64,000 bases of DNA from Apostichopus japonicus. Its lineage: Eukaryota > Echinodermata > Holothuroidea > Aspidochirotida > Stichopodidae. Numbering within the stretch: the first letter of the stretch is position 1; each line of letters opens with the position of its first letter. The DNA lies in contig NC_092566.1 of the NCBI RefSeq assembly GCF_037975245.1, positions 16,775,001 through 16,839,000 on the forward strand. Direction: 5' to 3'. A program made the position numbers and the translations under genes. The notes under the pieces were generated by a model. That model made no database searches, was not told the DNA's origin, and worked only from the letters and a program-made list of their open reading frames with translations. Positions 24,400 to 37,700 of this stretch are shown here, in pieces.

Positions 24400-24720
24400 T
24401 GCCATAGTCCTCATAGAACCGTCGGCATTCTCTTGTTTGCCTTTGCTCTTGCCACGGCCATTCCTCCATCTGTCCACTTCTTGATGTTATCGATCCATCC
24501 TGTTTTCCTACGTCCTGGCCTGGCCTTCCCTTCTACTTCTCCTTCTACTGTCATCTGAATTAGGCTATCTGATCGGCGCTTCCAATGTCCATACATGGAC
24601 AGCTTCCTCTTCCTTAACTGGACAAGTACTATACATATGCAAAACTCTTTGATTTTGAAGAGAAAGGCCTGACCTTTTAACTCTTTTTCTTTTATACCAG
24701 AATCCACAATTTTTGTATCG
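24400..24720 (-). pseudogene. Non-LTR retrotransposon C-terminal remnant (RTE-like tail)
   Basis: The minus strand encodes RKRKLSMYGHWKRRSDSLIQ, then VEGKARPGRRKTGWIDNIKK and W, the common LxxFGHxxRR...GxRxxGRxxxxWxDxI tail of invertebrate retroposons. A CTG-rich simple repeat sits just beyond at 24380-24395. Confidence 0.65.
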
Positions 24721-24836
24721 CACTCTTGTATTAAATATGTACCATATGATTAATGCTGAGCATCAAGATCCTCAATTTTTATCCAAAATTTCTTACTTAT
24801 CATTTCAGATTTGATGAAGTGCGCGATGTAAGAAAA

Positions 24837-27800
24837 ATGACCGGTTTGAAGAGTACAGGTGTAGCAGTTGGTAAAGTTGTTTTAGTGGCAATTGGTGTGC
24901 TGTATGGTGTAGCAATTTTAATCAACTCCTTACATGGTTGGCCACAAAGTGACCCAGATCAGAGTAGATTTTGCAAGCAGTTAAGACCGTCAAGAGTTCT
25001 GAGTCTAAACTACACCCTGTGGGATCAGTGTTCCATGTTGAAATGGGTCCCCCTCTTTATCCGGGCAAAATGGCTTCATGATAATGCTGACCCTTCTTTA
25101 AAGGTGAGAATAAGATGAGTTTTACAGGCAAAATGTAATATTTATTAAAGAAGACAAAAGGAAGAGTGTTGTAATTTAATTTTAATGAATGCTGACCCTT
25201 AAAGGCATTGAAGACTTGCCCCAAACCCTGTGCGGCCATCTGTAAAAGTTAACTTTCTGTTGCTTGCAAGTAACGTTTTGTTCGTGTCGCTACAAAATGC
25301 AGACAGTAATGAAACGTGATACCTTAATTGTTATCTTTAGCTGGACCTGACATGTCCATCGTTGTATCGTTTGTAAACTGTGCTGTGGGTATGGACCGCA
25401 GCTGTATGTACTGACTGTACACTAGTGTCTAATTACCAACGGTAGCAAGCCGTGTGTGTATTTTCTGGGATCGAAGGTGGTGTTAAACACTTCTGTTACA
25501 CCTCTTCGGAACTAGGTCAAATTACCGGCATTAGACGTTTTTTTTGCGCGAGTCTTCACACCCTTTAACAGATTCAGATTTTAAATAGGACTTAACCAAA
25601 CAACATGAAATATATTTACTGTATATATATATATATTGCTACATTTTATACTGTACAAAGTTTAAACTTGAGAAATGTCACATAGTCACAAAACTCAAAT
25701 TAAAAGGTTGTAAAAGGCGCAGCTGAGTTGAATGGAACAAATTACATCTTTCAACAAATTTTAATGCAATGAAGAGTTGCTATGTTGGCTTTCATAAGAT
25801 GTGGAATTAGAATTAATTATTTATTTCTCTCATTCACATCTATTTACCCATGTATTACCCATGTAATATAATATTATTCTTCTGTTATTTTCCTGTAGAA
25901 TATTCCATTTGGAGAGAATGGCTTGACAATGGATATCTGGCTTCCTAAGAGCAAAGATCACCCACAGCAGATGCCTGTAGTGTTTTTCATCCATGGCGGT
26001 GGTTGGGGATCGGGTTCTAAGGAGATATATGCAAAGTTAGGTCAAGAACTAGCTAACAACCTAACATCCACTGTAGTAATTCCAGATTATCGTATATATC
26101 CCAAGGTAATTGGATTTTTTTTTTTTAAATTTTAACTGCAGTATCAGTAACTGTAAATGTCTGTTTTGGTTTGATATTGTCTGTGCATTCTGAGTACATG
26201 TAATTATTGCAGTACAGTTTTAATTTGTATTAAATTCACTTGATTTTTGTTAATGTTTTTTTTTTCAACTGTAGTATCAGTTACTGTAAATGTCTGTTAT
26301 GGTTTGATATTGTCTGTGCATTCTGAGCATATGTAATTATTGCACTACCGTTTTAATTTGAATTTAAATTCACTTCATGATTTTTGTTGTTGCTTTTTTT
26401 CAACTGTAGTATCAGTAACTGTAAATGTCTGTTTTGGTTTGATATTGTCTGTGCATTAATCTGAGTATATGTAATTATTGCACTACAATTTTAATTAGTA
26501 TTTAAATTCACTTGATTTTTGTTAATGCTTTTTTTCAACTGTAGTATCAGTAGTATATACTGTAAATGTCTGTTTTGGTTTGATGTTGTCTGTGATTTCT
26601 GAACTACTGCACTACAGTTTAAATATGTACCTATAAATACACTTGCTTTTTTTTCTTTTTTTTTCAGGGAACTATGCAAGATATGGTAACCGATATTTCT
26701 GATGCACTTCTTGAGTTTCGGAAGTTAAGCAATACCTCACACTTTTCTGGCGATACTAGTAAAGTAATTCTCATGGGACATTCTGCTGGGGCCCATCTTA
26801 GTGCCTTAGCAGCGATCCATCTTGCTGCTAAAGACTGTAATTCACCACAACAAGAACCTGTATTCTTGAAGAATAGTGACGGTAACGATCAAGATACAGA
26901 ACAAGACCAGATCAGATATCACAAATCAGGAGAGGAAAATATTGTCACTGATCCGAAAGGAAACGTTGACTCTGAAGAATGTGAGGGAGAAAAGTGCACG
27001 AGTAACACGGGGCATCATGCTCGAGAAACGGAAGAACACCTAGTCCCTAACTCCGAGCGAGAGGAAAATCCTGCCGAGACGATGGTTGACTTAGTTCTGT
27101 ATGTCAAGGGTGTCATTGGAATAAGTGGTGTGTACCACCTCATGGATTATTACCATCACGAGTCAACGAGAGGAATGGAAGACATCTCACTGATGTGGAG
27201 AGCGGCGGAGGGATTGCAGAACTTTGAGAAATATTCACCAGTTTCTATCGTTCCGAGTCTAAATGACAGTCAGATCAAAAGGTTTGTTCAATTTGATTTT
27301 GCATTTTAATAAATCTTATTTGGTAACATTTGCTTTTTAAGTTCAATATGTTAGGTACGTAGACATCCTGTGAAGGTGTTTTTTCTCAACCCATTAAAGG
27401 GTGTGAAGACTCGCGCAAAAAGAAACATCTAATGCCGGTAATCTGACTTAGTTTTGAATGAGGTGTAACAGAAGTGTTAGACACCACCATCGATCCCAGG
27501 AAATACACACACATCTTGCTACCGTCGGTAATTAAACACTAGTGTACAGTCAGTACATATAGCTGCGGTCAATACCCACAGCACAGTGTGCAAATGATAC
27601 AGCGATGGACATCTCAGGTCCAGCTAAAGATAACAAGGTATCATGTTTCATTTTGTAGCGACACGAACAAAACGTCACTAGTAAGCAACGGAAAGTTAAC
27701 TTTTTCAGATGGCCGCACGCGGTTTGGGCGAGTCTTCAATGCCTTTTAAGTTCATATCATAACATGCCAATAATATTTGAAGTATTTAAATGCACAGAAA

Positions 27801-28745
27801 AATGGTCACAAAAGTACTTATATCCAACTAATTTCAGCTTCAAATTAATTCGAAATTAATGGGCAGACAATTTTTTTGAGAAAATATTGCTCATGCTTGC
27901 ATTTGGAATTTTTTGGCCAATTTCTGGATATAGACACAACCTCTGCAATATCTTTAAGATTAATCATTGAAAATACAAGCCCGTAAAATGAAGCTATTTG
28001 AGAATCCAGACAATTATCATATTTTCTTTTTTGAGGTAGGGTCTAAAATCTTTTTCGTAAGGTCTAATTTTGATAGTACAGAAGACAAGAGTTGATTATC
28101 ATACAATGTTCAATGTTACAAGACCAGTAACTGATCTGAGTCAAGTGAGAAGTATTTATCAATTTGTCTGTCACTTGGCAAACTGTCATTGAACATATCT
28201 ATAAATCTTGTAATTCTGAAAAAGAGTTTGTGACGTACTTTAATAGTCAGCAAATTGATGGCAATAAAATTGAAGGAATTTGAATTACAATCGATATCTT
28301 TATCAAACATCACATATATCCAATGATAACATTGAAACTTGATATAATTCTACTGCTGTTTTGTGAGGTCATCACAGTGCAACAGATTGTATCCACTTAA
28401 AAATTAGCATTTTCTGCATGGTCCTTTGCAATTTCAACACTCCAAGCTGTTCAGGAATCAAGATTTCTGAATTGTCTGACATCTTTGCTTGGTTTTTACC
28501 CTAGAATCCCACCACACATGCTAATCCATGGTATGAAGGACACTATGGCACCCTTTTCATCTGCTTCCAAATTTGCGGAAACATTGTCAGGAGTAGGAGT
28601 ACCTGTCACCTTCAAACTGCTTCCCGAGGGTGGTCATTTAGACCTGGCCGTGGGTATGATGGAACCAGATCGAAAATGGTACAGTGAAATGATGAGTATG
28701 GTGATGGAAGGAGCAATGTCTTTCTTAAAGGATGGCAATACTTGA
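24837..28745 (+). CDS. Membrane-anchored alpha/beta-hydrolase esterase (isoprenylcysteine methylesterase-like), 4 exons, 442 aa
   Basis: Exons 24837-25103, 25899-26105, 26668-27281 and 28505-28745 total 1329 nt. An N-terminal hydrophobic segment at about residues 11-32 suggests a signal anchor. Catalytic features of the HSL/carboxylesterase-type fold: oxyanion motif HGGGW (121-125), nucleophile elbow GHSAG (S197), acid in GMKD (D375) and histidine in EGGH (H407). Between the nucleophile helix and the next core strand (VKGVIGISGVYHLMDYY) there is an acidic, polar, low-complexity insert of about 80 residues with many E, D, N and S, probably a disordered loop. The family includes plant-type isoprenylcysteine methylesterases; the substrate here cannot be read from sequence. 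The start was chosen as the first ATG after a CATTTCAG acceptor (24801-24808), implying a 5' UTR exon upstream; an in-frame ATG at 24753 would lie in the presumed intron. A TTAA-flanked MITE sits in introns 1 and 3. Confidence 0.87.
25199..25568 (-). mobile_element. TTAA-flanked (piggyBac-like) MITE, copy 3, reverse orientation
   Basis: Reverse-complement copy in intron 1 of the esterase, with TTAA at 25199-25202 and 25565-25568. Confidence 0.82.
26130..26640 (+). repeat. Tandem repeat in esterase intron 3-proximal intron (about 125-130 bp, four units)
   Basis: CAACTGTAGTATCAGTAACT, then TGTCTGTTTTGGTTTGATAT and TAATTATTGCACTAC recur four times between exons 26105 and 26668, each followed by a T-rich stretch. 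Confidence 0.85.
27394..27749 (+). mobile_element. TTAA-flanked (piggyBac-like) MITE, copy 4
   Basis: In intron 3 of the esterase. TTAA at 27394-27397 and 27746-27749; one extra T precedes the right TTAA. Confidence 0.8.
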
Positions 28746-28833
28746 GTAATCTTAGTAATAGGAGAATATAAAGTATATATATTGTTATTGAACTTATATT
28801 TATTATTTGATTTTTTTTAGCCTTGAAGGTAAG

Positions 28834-28839
28834 AATAAA
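28834..28839 (+). terminator. Likely polyadenylation signal AATAAA of the esterase gene
   Basis: A canonical AATAAA lies about 90 bp after the esterase stop codon, inside GTAAGAATAAACAATG. Position is plausible; no transcript evidence is available. Confidence 0.45.
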
Positions 28840-31270
28840 CAATGACCAGAAAAAGACAGGAACAATTGTTTAAACAATTCATTAAGGTCTCGCAGTGTGT
28901 GTTTTCCAAATTTAAACTTTCGTCCTTTACAGCTTACTGCCCTAATAGCTCAGTAAAAATAACACCATTCTATGCAATTATCATATTAATATTCATTATT
29001 TTTATTGAGTTATCTGTCGTTAAACATTTTGAGCTGAATAAAATTTGCCAGATTTTTTAATGAGTCCGTAGATTCTACGAACTTCATTCAAAATTTGAAA
29101 GCCTCACCCAACATATCATGCGACATTCAAATCTCTGTTTTTTTTACGACCATTAGGCCTATCTTACTTTCTCTTTTGAGGCTAGCCTATGTTTAGGTAG
29201 GTCTCTTGGATAGTATCTTTCTTTTGGTCTTACCGACATAGCTTGCAAAATTGTGATATTTCCTTCCATTGCAATGAATAACAGGTGTTTTCAAACGATT
29301 CCTCGGTGGAATTGGGTATACAAAAAGTGGACGATACGAGTATATGTATAGGTTACATTTGTGTAATGAGCATGCTGATATGGGCAGTCGCAGTGATTTT
29401 GCAGTAAATCGTTTGAGCCATGAGGACGACAGAAAATAAATTTCCCTTCGATTGCGATGTCCAGCTTTTCTCCATTTAACCCACATGGTCAGAGTGCAGT
29501 TATATTGTTCTGTCGTGTTGGTTTTTAGGTTCTAACTTCAATTGGAATTATCACTTTTTAGCATTCAAATTGTAGATTTTGTAGTCAATCTGTTTTATCG
29601 CTTCACCAGTACTTTTAATAGTTTTTTTATCTCATATTCCTGTATATTTCTGTAGATGGTATGTATTTATTTACTGTTTTTTCTATTTAATGTTTTATGG
29701 CATTATATTTTCTAGATTGTCTGTAAAGCGCACAGATGCATTGTGCGTAGTGCGCTATATAAGATTTTATTTACATTACATTACATTTAGAATAAGTAAC
29801 ATTGAATCTGCTCAGGAAGTTTGTTTTCTGAAATTCTTCAGCAAACAGGTATTGAGACTTTAACCACTGTTATGTGACCATTACTTAATTCATAAAATGG
29901 CTCTCTATAACCTTAAAGGTGCTTTACCTTGTATATATAGATGGTGTACTGTAGATGTAGCAAATTCTCATCATACAAACTGACACTGAAGAAGCAATTT
30001 CAGACCCACGTTTCTCAGAACCATGTTTCTCAGAACCAGTGCAAAATGGTTATGTTGAAAGTATATAGGCAACAGCATCAAAGAGCATTAAAGAAATAAT
30101 TCCCTTGAAATGAATCAGTCTGCTTAAAATGAATACATATACACTATTGACAACAATATTTCTAAAAATTATATCTGTTTACCTTTACCTAGAATGTATG
30201 TCTACTTAGGGTTTATTTAGTAACAACAGCGTGTAACATCTACTAGTAGACCATATCAAGGTGTATTCTAATAAAATTTTAAATGCCAAAACAATTTCTC
30301 ATTTCATTTATTGTTGGTTCAGTGGCATACCCCAAGGGAGGGTGCATGCTCCCTTATATCCCCATTTCCATTCGGTCGTGGAGTAATGTCCAATCAAGAG
30401 ATTTTTTCTATTTCATGGTGGAAGAATTGGACAAATTTCATAAAGGTTCATTCCCTACTTTAATCAGTCTGGGGAGGGGGTAAGGGGAACTCCTATTTTC
30501 TACTGGTTGATAATGACGGTAGAAAACAAAAAATGTGATAAACACATCAGCTGAGAGGTACAATATTTTTTTATTTTTCAATATTCGTCCATTGATTAAG
30601 TTATTATTTAATTAATAAGTCCATGCAGGTACACTTTGATTAAAAGTATCACCAAAGATGTTTCAAATGGAATTGATTCTGCTGCAAGAATTGATGTAAA
30701 ATGTTGGCTTATTTGAACGTCAAAATTATAAAGTTAATAAAGGAGCACCATTTACCCAATACATAACTTTATTCAAATTTTTCATTTTTTGATAAGACTG
30801 CCAAACTTTGGTGAGAAATGCCTAGCATCCTAATACCTATTGCGTAAATTTCAAATCACAACAAATGATTCTTTCACAGTTTATGAGAATCATTAATCAA
30901 ATGTAGAAGCCTGATGGAGCTTGAAGATGACATATCCTGAGTCTAAATCATGCAAGCAGGAAGTACCAGATTGGTCTTTACCTATTCTTTCATTTTAGTT
31001 GACCTTACCATTCAATATTTTCAACTGATGATTCATGCAAATGAAGAAATGTTTTCAAAAATAGTCTGACATTCATCTTGTTTACAGTACTTGGATCATA
31101 CTGTATATCCAAAATCAGCTGTTTCACAATTCTGGAATACAAATTTGCAAAATATTTTAATCACAATTGATCAAGGATTACAAATATGTAGGAAAAACAT
31201 GAAAAGAAGTAATGGGAGGATGCAAATTTATATCCCTCTGGATATGAAGTCAAATACTGTATTTATTTTT
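28840..31270. other. Gap between esterase and the orphan exon, no gene assigned
   Basis: AT-rich. Contains a SINE-like tail near 29720-29795 (GCGCTATATAAGATTTTATT) and a hAT-like end near 30312 (CAGTGGCATACCCCAAGG). I looked for partner exons of the orphan exon on the plus strand and found none I trust. Confidence 0.4.
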
Positions 31271-31274
31271 ATTT

Positions 31275-31520
31275 TTTTTTACTTAGGGTGTAGGGCCAGG
31301 CATTTACAAGCTTTAGAACAGCTTTGTGGTTTGTTTTTGTTTTTTGCTCAGGGTGCACGTCCAGGCATTTACAATATTTGAACAGCTTTACAAGTAGGTT
31401 TTTTTGGCTCAAGGTGCACGTCCAGGCATTGCAAATTTTCGTAACAGCTTTGTGGGTTATTGTTTTTGTTGCTTAGGGTGCACGGCCGGGTGTTTACAAT
31501 TCTCATAACAGCTTTGTGTT
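31275..31520 (+). repeat. Four tandem copies (62-65 bp) of an intron-exon junction
   Basis: Pyrimidine tract, AG, then GGTGCACGTCCAGGCATTTA-like sequence and AACAGCTTTGTG recur with AG (or AAG) ending at 31286, 31351, 31413 and 31476. The fourth copy is the functional-looking acceptor and exon start. Copies 1 and 2 keep TAG or CAG but run into stops after 9 codons; copy 3 has AAG and lacks one G. Confidence 0.8.
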
Positions 31521-31653
31521 CAGTTCTCTTGTCCACTCCTATGAAGAGCACATCTTCTTTGATGTTCCTAACGATCGATCCATCGTTCGACTCAATAAGA
31601 ATGCCTTGTCATACATGCGTGAAGAAGACAGTTTCTTCGATACTGTTTACTAA
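31477..31653 (+). CDS. Orphan 3'-terminal coding exon of an unrecognised gene, 58 codons plus stop
   Basis: Follows a TTTTTGTTGCTTAG acceptor and reads GARPGVYNSHNSFVF, then HSYEEHIFFDVPNDRSIV, then LNKNALSYMREED, ending FFDTVY and TAA. The composition and lack of stops look like real, globular protein, and the mirror strand offers nothing comparable. I do not recognise the family and found no convincing partner exons between 28.8 and 31.3 kb. It could be the last exon of a gene whose other exons are small or distant, or an exon left after gene decay. It ends 93 bp before the METAP1 stop on the opposite strand, so the 3' UTRs probably overlap. The acceptor and exon start are tandemly repeated just upstream (31275-31476). 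Confidence 0.55.
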   Translation, partial: GARPGVYNSHNSFVFSSLVHSYEEHIFFDVPNDRSIVRLNKNALSYMREEDSFFDTVY

Positions 31654-31746
31654 ATGTTGCCATGGTTGCGTCATCGAGACCTCCCATCGGAAAAATCTCT
31701 CACGATCTGGCACAAAGGGACGGAACGAGTCTTCCTCGTTGTAAGA

Positions 31747-34700
31747 TCATGCCTGCTGCCCTCCTTTTCCTTCTAGTTTCTGCAGCTGGTCTAAGAAGTG
31801 TGGTCTGCCATCTTTGTCTCTACGTGCGGTAAGAATTTCACAGCCGGTCTCGGTTACGACTATAGTGTGCTCAAACTGTGCGGAACGTTTCCCGTCTATG
31901 GTGACGGCCGTCCAATCGTCGGGCCAGAGATTATCTTGCCATTTACCTGTGTTTCGAGGGAAGGGATATCTTCTTTCAATTCTAACGATTGACTGGTATC
32001 ATAATAATCATAGATAAATTTTTTTTCTGTATCACAATAGCATACATGCAGCATGACGTTACAACCCCAATTGCAACCCTCAGATTGTTATACCTTGCGC
32101 GTGTGTGATTTTTTATGCTAAGAAGAAAACGTGAAGACAATTATCCTTCTGAAGAAGGTATGAATATTGATACAAGTTGTTGCAGCAGCGAGAGGATTTT
32201 TGGAAGCTGAGTATTGAAGTTCACTTCCTATGTGCTCGCTTGGTTCAACAAGGAGAATACACAATGATCCCCCCACCACAATGATTATTTGGTTGCAGTG
32301 GTCTTTTCAGGGAATTCAAACCAAGCATTCCGGAAGCATTTGTTAATTTCGATGTCACTAAATAAATAACTTCAACATAATTTTAGTACCAGCTACGTTT
32401 AAAACCTCTCGAGAAAAAGCTTTGACCTCCAACTGTAAATCGTTAATCCGACAAGGTTCTTGTATTTCACTTGGTAAACTTGATTATACCACCTGCTACT
32501 ACTGCAGTAACATCTATCAAAGTGCAAAGTTCATCTTACAAGGGTAGATAAACTTACACCAATTACCACTGAAACTAGATCAAAGTCCACTCACCCATGT
32601 TAATCATTGGTTCTATCGTAAACGCATGGCCGGCTTTCATAACTCCTATTGCTTTATTTTCTGAAAGAAGTAATAGAATAAAAGCCGTCATGGAACAAAG
32701 TACGAAACACTACCGTGGTAAACGCAAATGCTACATTTCTTTTAATCTCAAGTACCTGACTGAGACTTACTTTGACCAACCAAGGCAATCTCTTTTCACA
32801 TAAATGTCACTTTTTTGAAGTATTTCCTTCACCATGAATTTCAGAAAAGTAAAAAGCATGAACCGAAAAAACTTGATTGCAAATAAAATATTGACAGGGT
32901 TCTGGAATCACCACTACTGCAATCAATTATCTGAATTTAGTTTTGTCTTGAAATGACTAAATTGATATTAAAACAACTGTTGCCTGTTTTTGTTTTCTGT
33001 TGAACGGGCATGCAGGTTGTACAGGTTAAGAGTAAAACGGTTCTATAAAACCCTCACTTTATGTCGAATCTTTAAATTAAAATCTGTCTCTATAAGACTG
33101 CTGCTGAGCTTATGACACAACTGGTCCGACATCATTACAAATAATATGTAGAACCAGCAGGAGGACAGCCTGTCATTATAGAGCTACTTAACAGTAAGTA
33201 ACATATTATATAACACATATATAGCTACTTAAGATTAACATTATATAACATATTGTATATAGCTAATAAACATTATATAACATACTATATAACATATAAT
33301 ATATAACTACTTAACATTATATAACATATTACATATAGCTACTTAAAATTATATAACATATTATATATAGCTACGTTACATTACATATAACATTATATAT
33401 AGCTACTTAACATTATAAAACATATAATATATAGCTAATTAACATTATATAACATATTATATATACCTACTTAACGTCATATAACATATAGCTACTTAAC
33501 ATTATATATCACATTATATAGCTACTTAACATTATATCACATATTATATATAGATAGATAGATAACATTTATAAAGCCCAGCTTCTATTAGCCACAACAA
33601 CACAGACTTGCACAGATGGGTTAGAACACAAACAAAATATATATAGCTACTTAAATTATTTAACATATGATATAACATTATATATAGCTACATAACATTA
33701 TATAACATATTATATATAGCTACTTAACATCATATAACATTTTATATAAAATATTAAATATATCTACTTAACATAATATAACTACTGTCCAAACAAATAA
33801 AGTCTGATTCAAACTATTAAGTGCAAGGTTCATACTTTGTCAACATTTATCCTGCTAGTCACTCATCTCATCATCAAAACGTCCTACGACAAAGACGAAC
33901 CCTTCGATCCCATAAGAGACAACTTAGGCCATCATCAGAATAGGGATTTAAAGTAGAATGCATAGTCATATTTTCATGACTCTAAGGTAGAGTTTGAAAC
34001 TTACTTGAATAGTGCGGAATACTAGGAGTAGTGTGGAAGAGTCTGTGAATGCCATGGCCGCAGTATGTCCGGACCACGGAGAAACCATGTGCCTGGACGT
34101 GCTTCTGAATCGCATTACCCACCTCTCTGTACCGTACACCTGGTTTGACTGAAAAAAAGGGCAGTTAGAAGTGTGTTTAATACAATTTATAAATCAAACT
34201 TAACATGGAAGTCTTTGTAGCCACAGTAACTACTATGGCAGAAATATTTTGAGGGGGTGGGGGGAGGGGGGGAACATTGCAGTCCTCTTCTTCCGCAGAA
34301 ACTCTATACGGATGTAGCAATTACTTTGTTAGGGACCACGGTACTAACCAAAACAAGAAAGTGCAGTGACTGTCTCAAAATGGCTAGTTGCTTTCGCCAG
34401 ACACACTTCTTTTCTTTAATGTCAGTTTGCCCACACCTTCTATGCTCACCTCCCCTCCCCCACTTCATTCTTATTATCACCACCCATATCCCTGATCATG
34501 TATTGCACCCAACTTAATTCCTTGATTTCATTGGAATCTGCTTCTGATGGAATGAACATTGTTAAACTGCATTTCAAACTACGACACAGTGTGCTGTTTG
34601 TACCAATGCATGTTATCAACTAGTTTCTACCCCTGGTTTCAATATTTTTTATGCAAAACAACATTTTTTACCTCATGCAGCTTGATTGTAAATTGTTTTA

Positions 34701-37700
34701 CCATCTTTCAAAAAACATAAAGCTTTGAGTAATGATTGTCGGCTAAAAATTCTGACAAAGGTTGACTAAAATAATACTCATAGTCAAACGACTGAAAGCC
34801 CACATACTCTAAAACAGAGAGTTACTCAAACCACCTTAAGTACTGTACTATAGGCTCATCTTAGACAGAATTACTTTCTCTGTAAAAACCTGTCATGTTT
34901 TTATATTTCAAGCTTTGACCAGCCAGTGAACCATCTTCACAAAAAGTGCTTAATCATGGCAATGAAATGAATGAACATATCAAATGGGATTCCCAAACTA
35001 ACTTCTTACCCATGTTGATGGCTTCCTTCAAACATTCGTAAGTCGCCTGAACCAGCTCTTTACTCTTGTCGTCCACTTTACCCACAAAGAAGGTCTCATT
35101 AAGATCACCATGGTAACCATTGTAGTATACAGTTATGTCGACTGGTAAAATTGAAAAAAAAAACAGAAAAATGAAGCTTTAATTCGGCATTGAACGTATG
35201 AAAGTACACTAGATATATACTGACCAAAATAAGACTCGATGTTTGAAAAGAAAATCTACTCAACGACTTCACCAAACAAGAAGTAAGCTGTTCCTTTCCA
35301 CAAAGATGAAAATGGTACATAACTGAATAATTATCAAACTAGCACTGTTAGGGAGAGAGAGAGTGAGGTGGTTGCGACTAGAGTGGTTGGTGGTTGCGAC
35401 TAGAGTGGTTGGTGCTTTATTTGCCGAGGAACAAGAGTGAGAGAGCTGCCTATTACATCAGCTGCGAGATCTATCGTCATTGGTTCTACTATATGAACAT
35501 GATGGGCCTCGTGATGAAAATGTGTGACAAAATTCAGTTTAAGTCCCAATGATTTGTCCATAATTACCCATATGATAGGGTGATATGATAGTGCTGATAG
35601 TAGGCTGATAATACATGAAATTGACTGGGGCATCGTGATGAAAATGTGCTACAAAATTAAGTCCCACTGATTTGTCCATATTTACACATATGATAGGGTG
35701 ATATGATAGTAGGCTGATATATGAACATGTGAGGGGCATCGTGATGCGAATGTGCTACAAAATTAAGTCCCATTGATTTGTCCATAATTACCCATATGAT
35801 AGGGCGGTATGATAAAAGCTTTATAGAGAGTTTAGATTCACAGTGACTACGTATGATTGCGCAGTCAAAAATCATTGGAAGAAACATCTTTAGACAGACT
35901 ACTTACTGTAGAAACAAGCCTTCATAACTACATGCTTTAGTTTATAGTGATGAACTATTCAAATATTTAGTCCTGTGTGCAATTCTATATGAACACAGCT
36001 GCATTATAATCGCTGTGGGAACATTCCTGTTGTCGGCTTAATAGTACTTTCATTATATTACCTTTCTTGCTGAACAAATATATATATATATATATATACA
36101 TATACTATGATAGTGAGCGAGTCTACGCTAGGAAACTGTTGACATGCATCAGAAATATGCCTATATGACGACGTGCTGATAACATCACAATATTAGTATA
36201 AGCTATATGTTATACCGGTCAATCAATAGTACAATGTTACATGAGTATACATACATATGACTCGGTGTGGACAGTATGTCAATGATTGTGTGGGTCTCAA
36301 GGTTATTCCTACCGTTAACGATGTCTCCTTCTACTAGTTTCCTCTTGTCTGGTATACCGTGACATATGACTTCATTGACTGACCTGTGAACATTAATAGA
36401 TGATATACAAATTAACAAAAATAACAAATTAAATTATGGAAATTAACATAATTTACACAACAAAACAAAGGAAAAAGAAGAAGACGCTTTTAAGGGATGA
36501 TTGAACTTATAATGATTTTGACTTTCAAAAGTGTTGAAGAAACTTCAAAACCAGGCACTATAAATCCAGCATATATTTCTTTACAAATTTTCTATTTGTG
36601 CAGAAATGACCCTTTTTAATAAAACTGCAATGGCTTATTGATAAAAGTGGCTGGATTTAGTCTAGCACACAAATCCACTGGTTCAGCTATTTTCAGTTTA
36701 ATTTGTTCATCATGAATTAAATATTGTTTAGGAGAACTGTTGTTGGATCACTTGGATGTCAGCCATCGGTACATTATTCTTGTGTATATCAAGTTTGAAT
36801 TCTTGTTTATATCGAGTTTAACAGAAAACTTTTGTTGCACTTGTTAATAAATTTTGGACAATTTTATTAAACAAATAACAACAAGTCCAGACAGAGGAGG
36901 TGATCTCACTATCTTTTTAGCATTAAAGGAGCACTCCAGACATTAGCCTATATTTTAATGGTTAACTTTATAATTTTAAGGCATTCTGAAATACCAACAT
37001 CAACACTGTCTGGCTAAAGTCATTCTTTATTGTTTAAAGACAAAGGTTGTCACTGAATCTCAAGATCACAAAAACTGCCCACCCTGCCACTTTTGAATAC
37101 ACAGCTTTTCTAGAGCAACAGTCTTTGCTATTATGTGTACTGTCAGGTATGGCCAAGCAAATTCCAAGTAATGGTGCCAAGATCTGGTTGAAGCATAGAG
37201 AATTCATATATTGTGTTGGAATTAAATTTACACAACATCATAGGCAGCACATGCTATTTTTAAAATTCATAAATGCTTATGAATGTCTTGGGAAGTCTTA
37301 CCATCTGAACAATAGTTCGCCAGGCTTTTAGAATGATTTTTTTATGTTCGAACAGACTGCAACCTTGTTTGTCATTTTATGAAGGCGACATCCACTTACG
37401 TGCAACAGGATTTGGGAAACCCTCTGTAGTTGAGGGGCGAAGGATAGCATTTCCTCTCTATGCATGCCTGGTGGACGGCTTCATCTATCTCATCCGTGGT
37501 GATGCCTGGTTTGATCATTGATGCAGCAACATCTAAAACTTCCCTACCATACTGAAAGAGGTAAAAAAAAGGTCCTATAAATGAACTTCAAATCATATAC
37601 CGTAAGACAGCATAAAAACCCCAAAAATGACATATTCCATTGATAAAGTGCACTTAATTTGTCAGTGCACCTAGACACCGTAAAAAAAGGAATTAGGCAG

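Noticed and set aside
29193-29486. Minus-strand open frame resembling a retroelement or GIY-YIG fragment
   Set aside because: A weak resemblance only; no conserved motif could be placed with confidence.
35400-35887. Three overlapping minus-strand open frames with repeated [12 protein letters not shown]-like peptides, suggesting a repeat protein
   Set aside because: They sit in a METAP1 intron, lie in different frames and arise from a DNA minisatellite.
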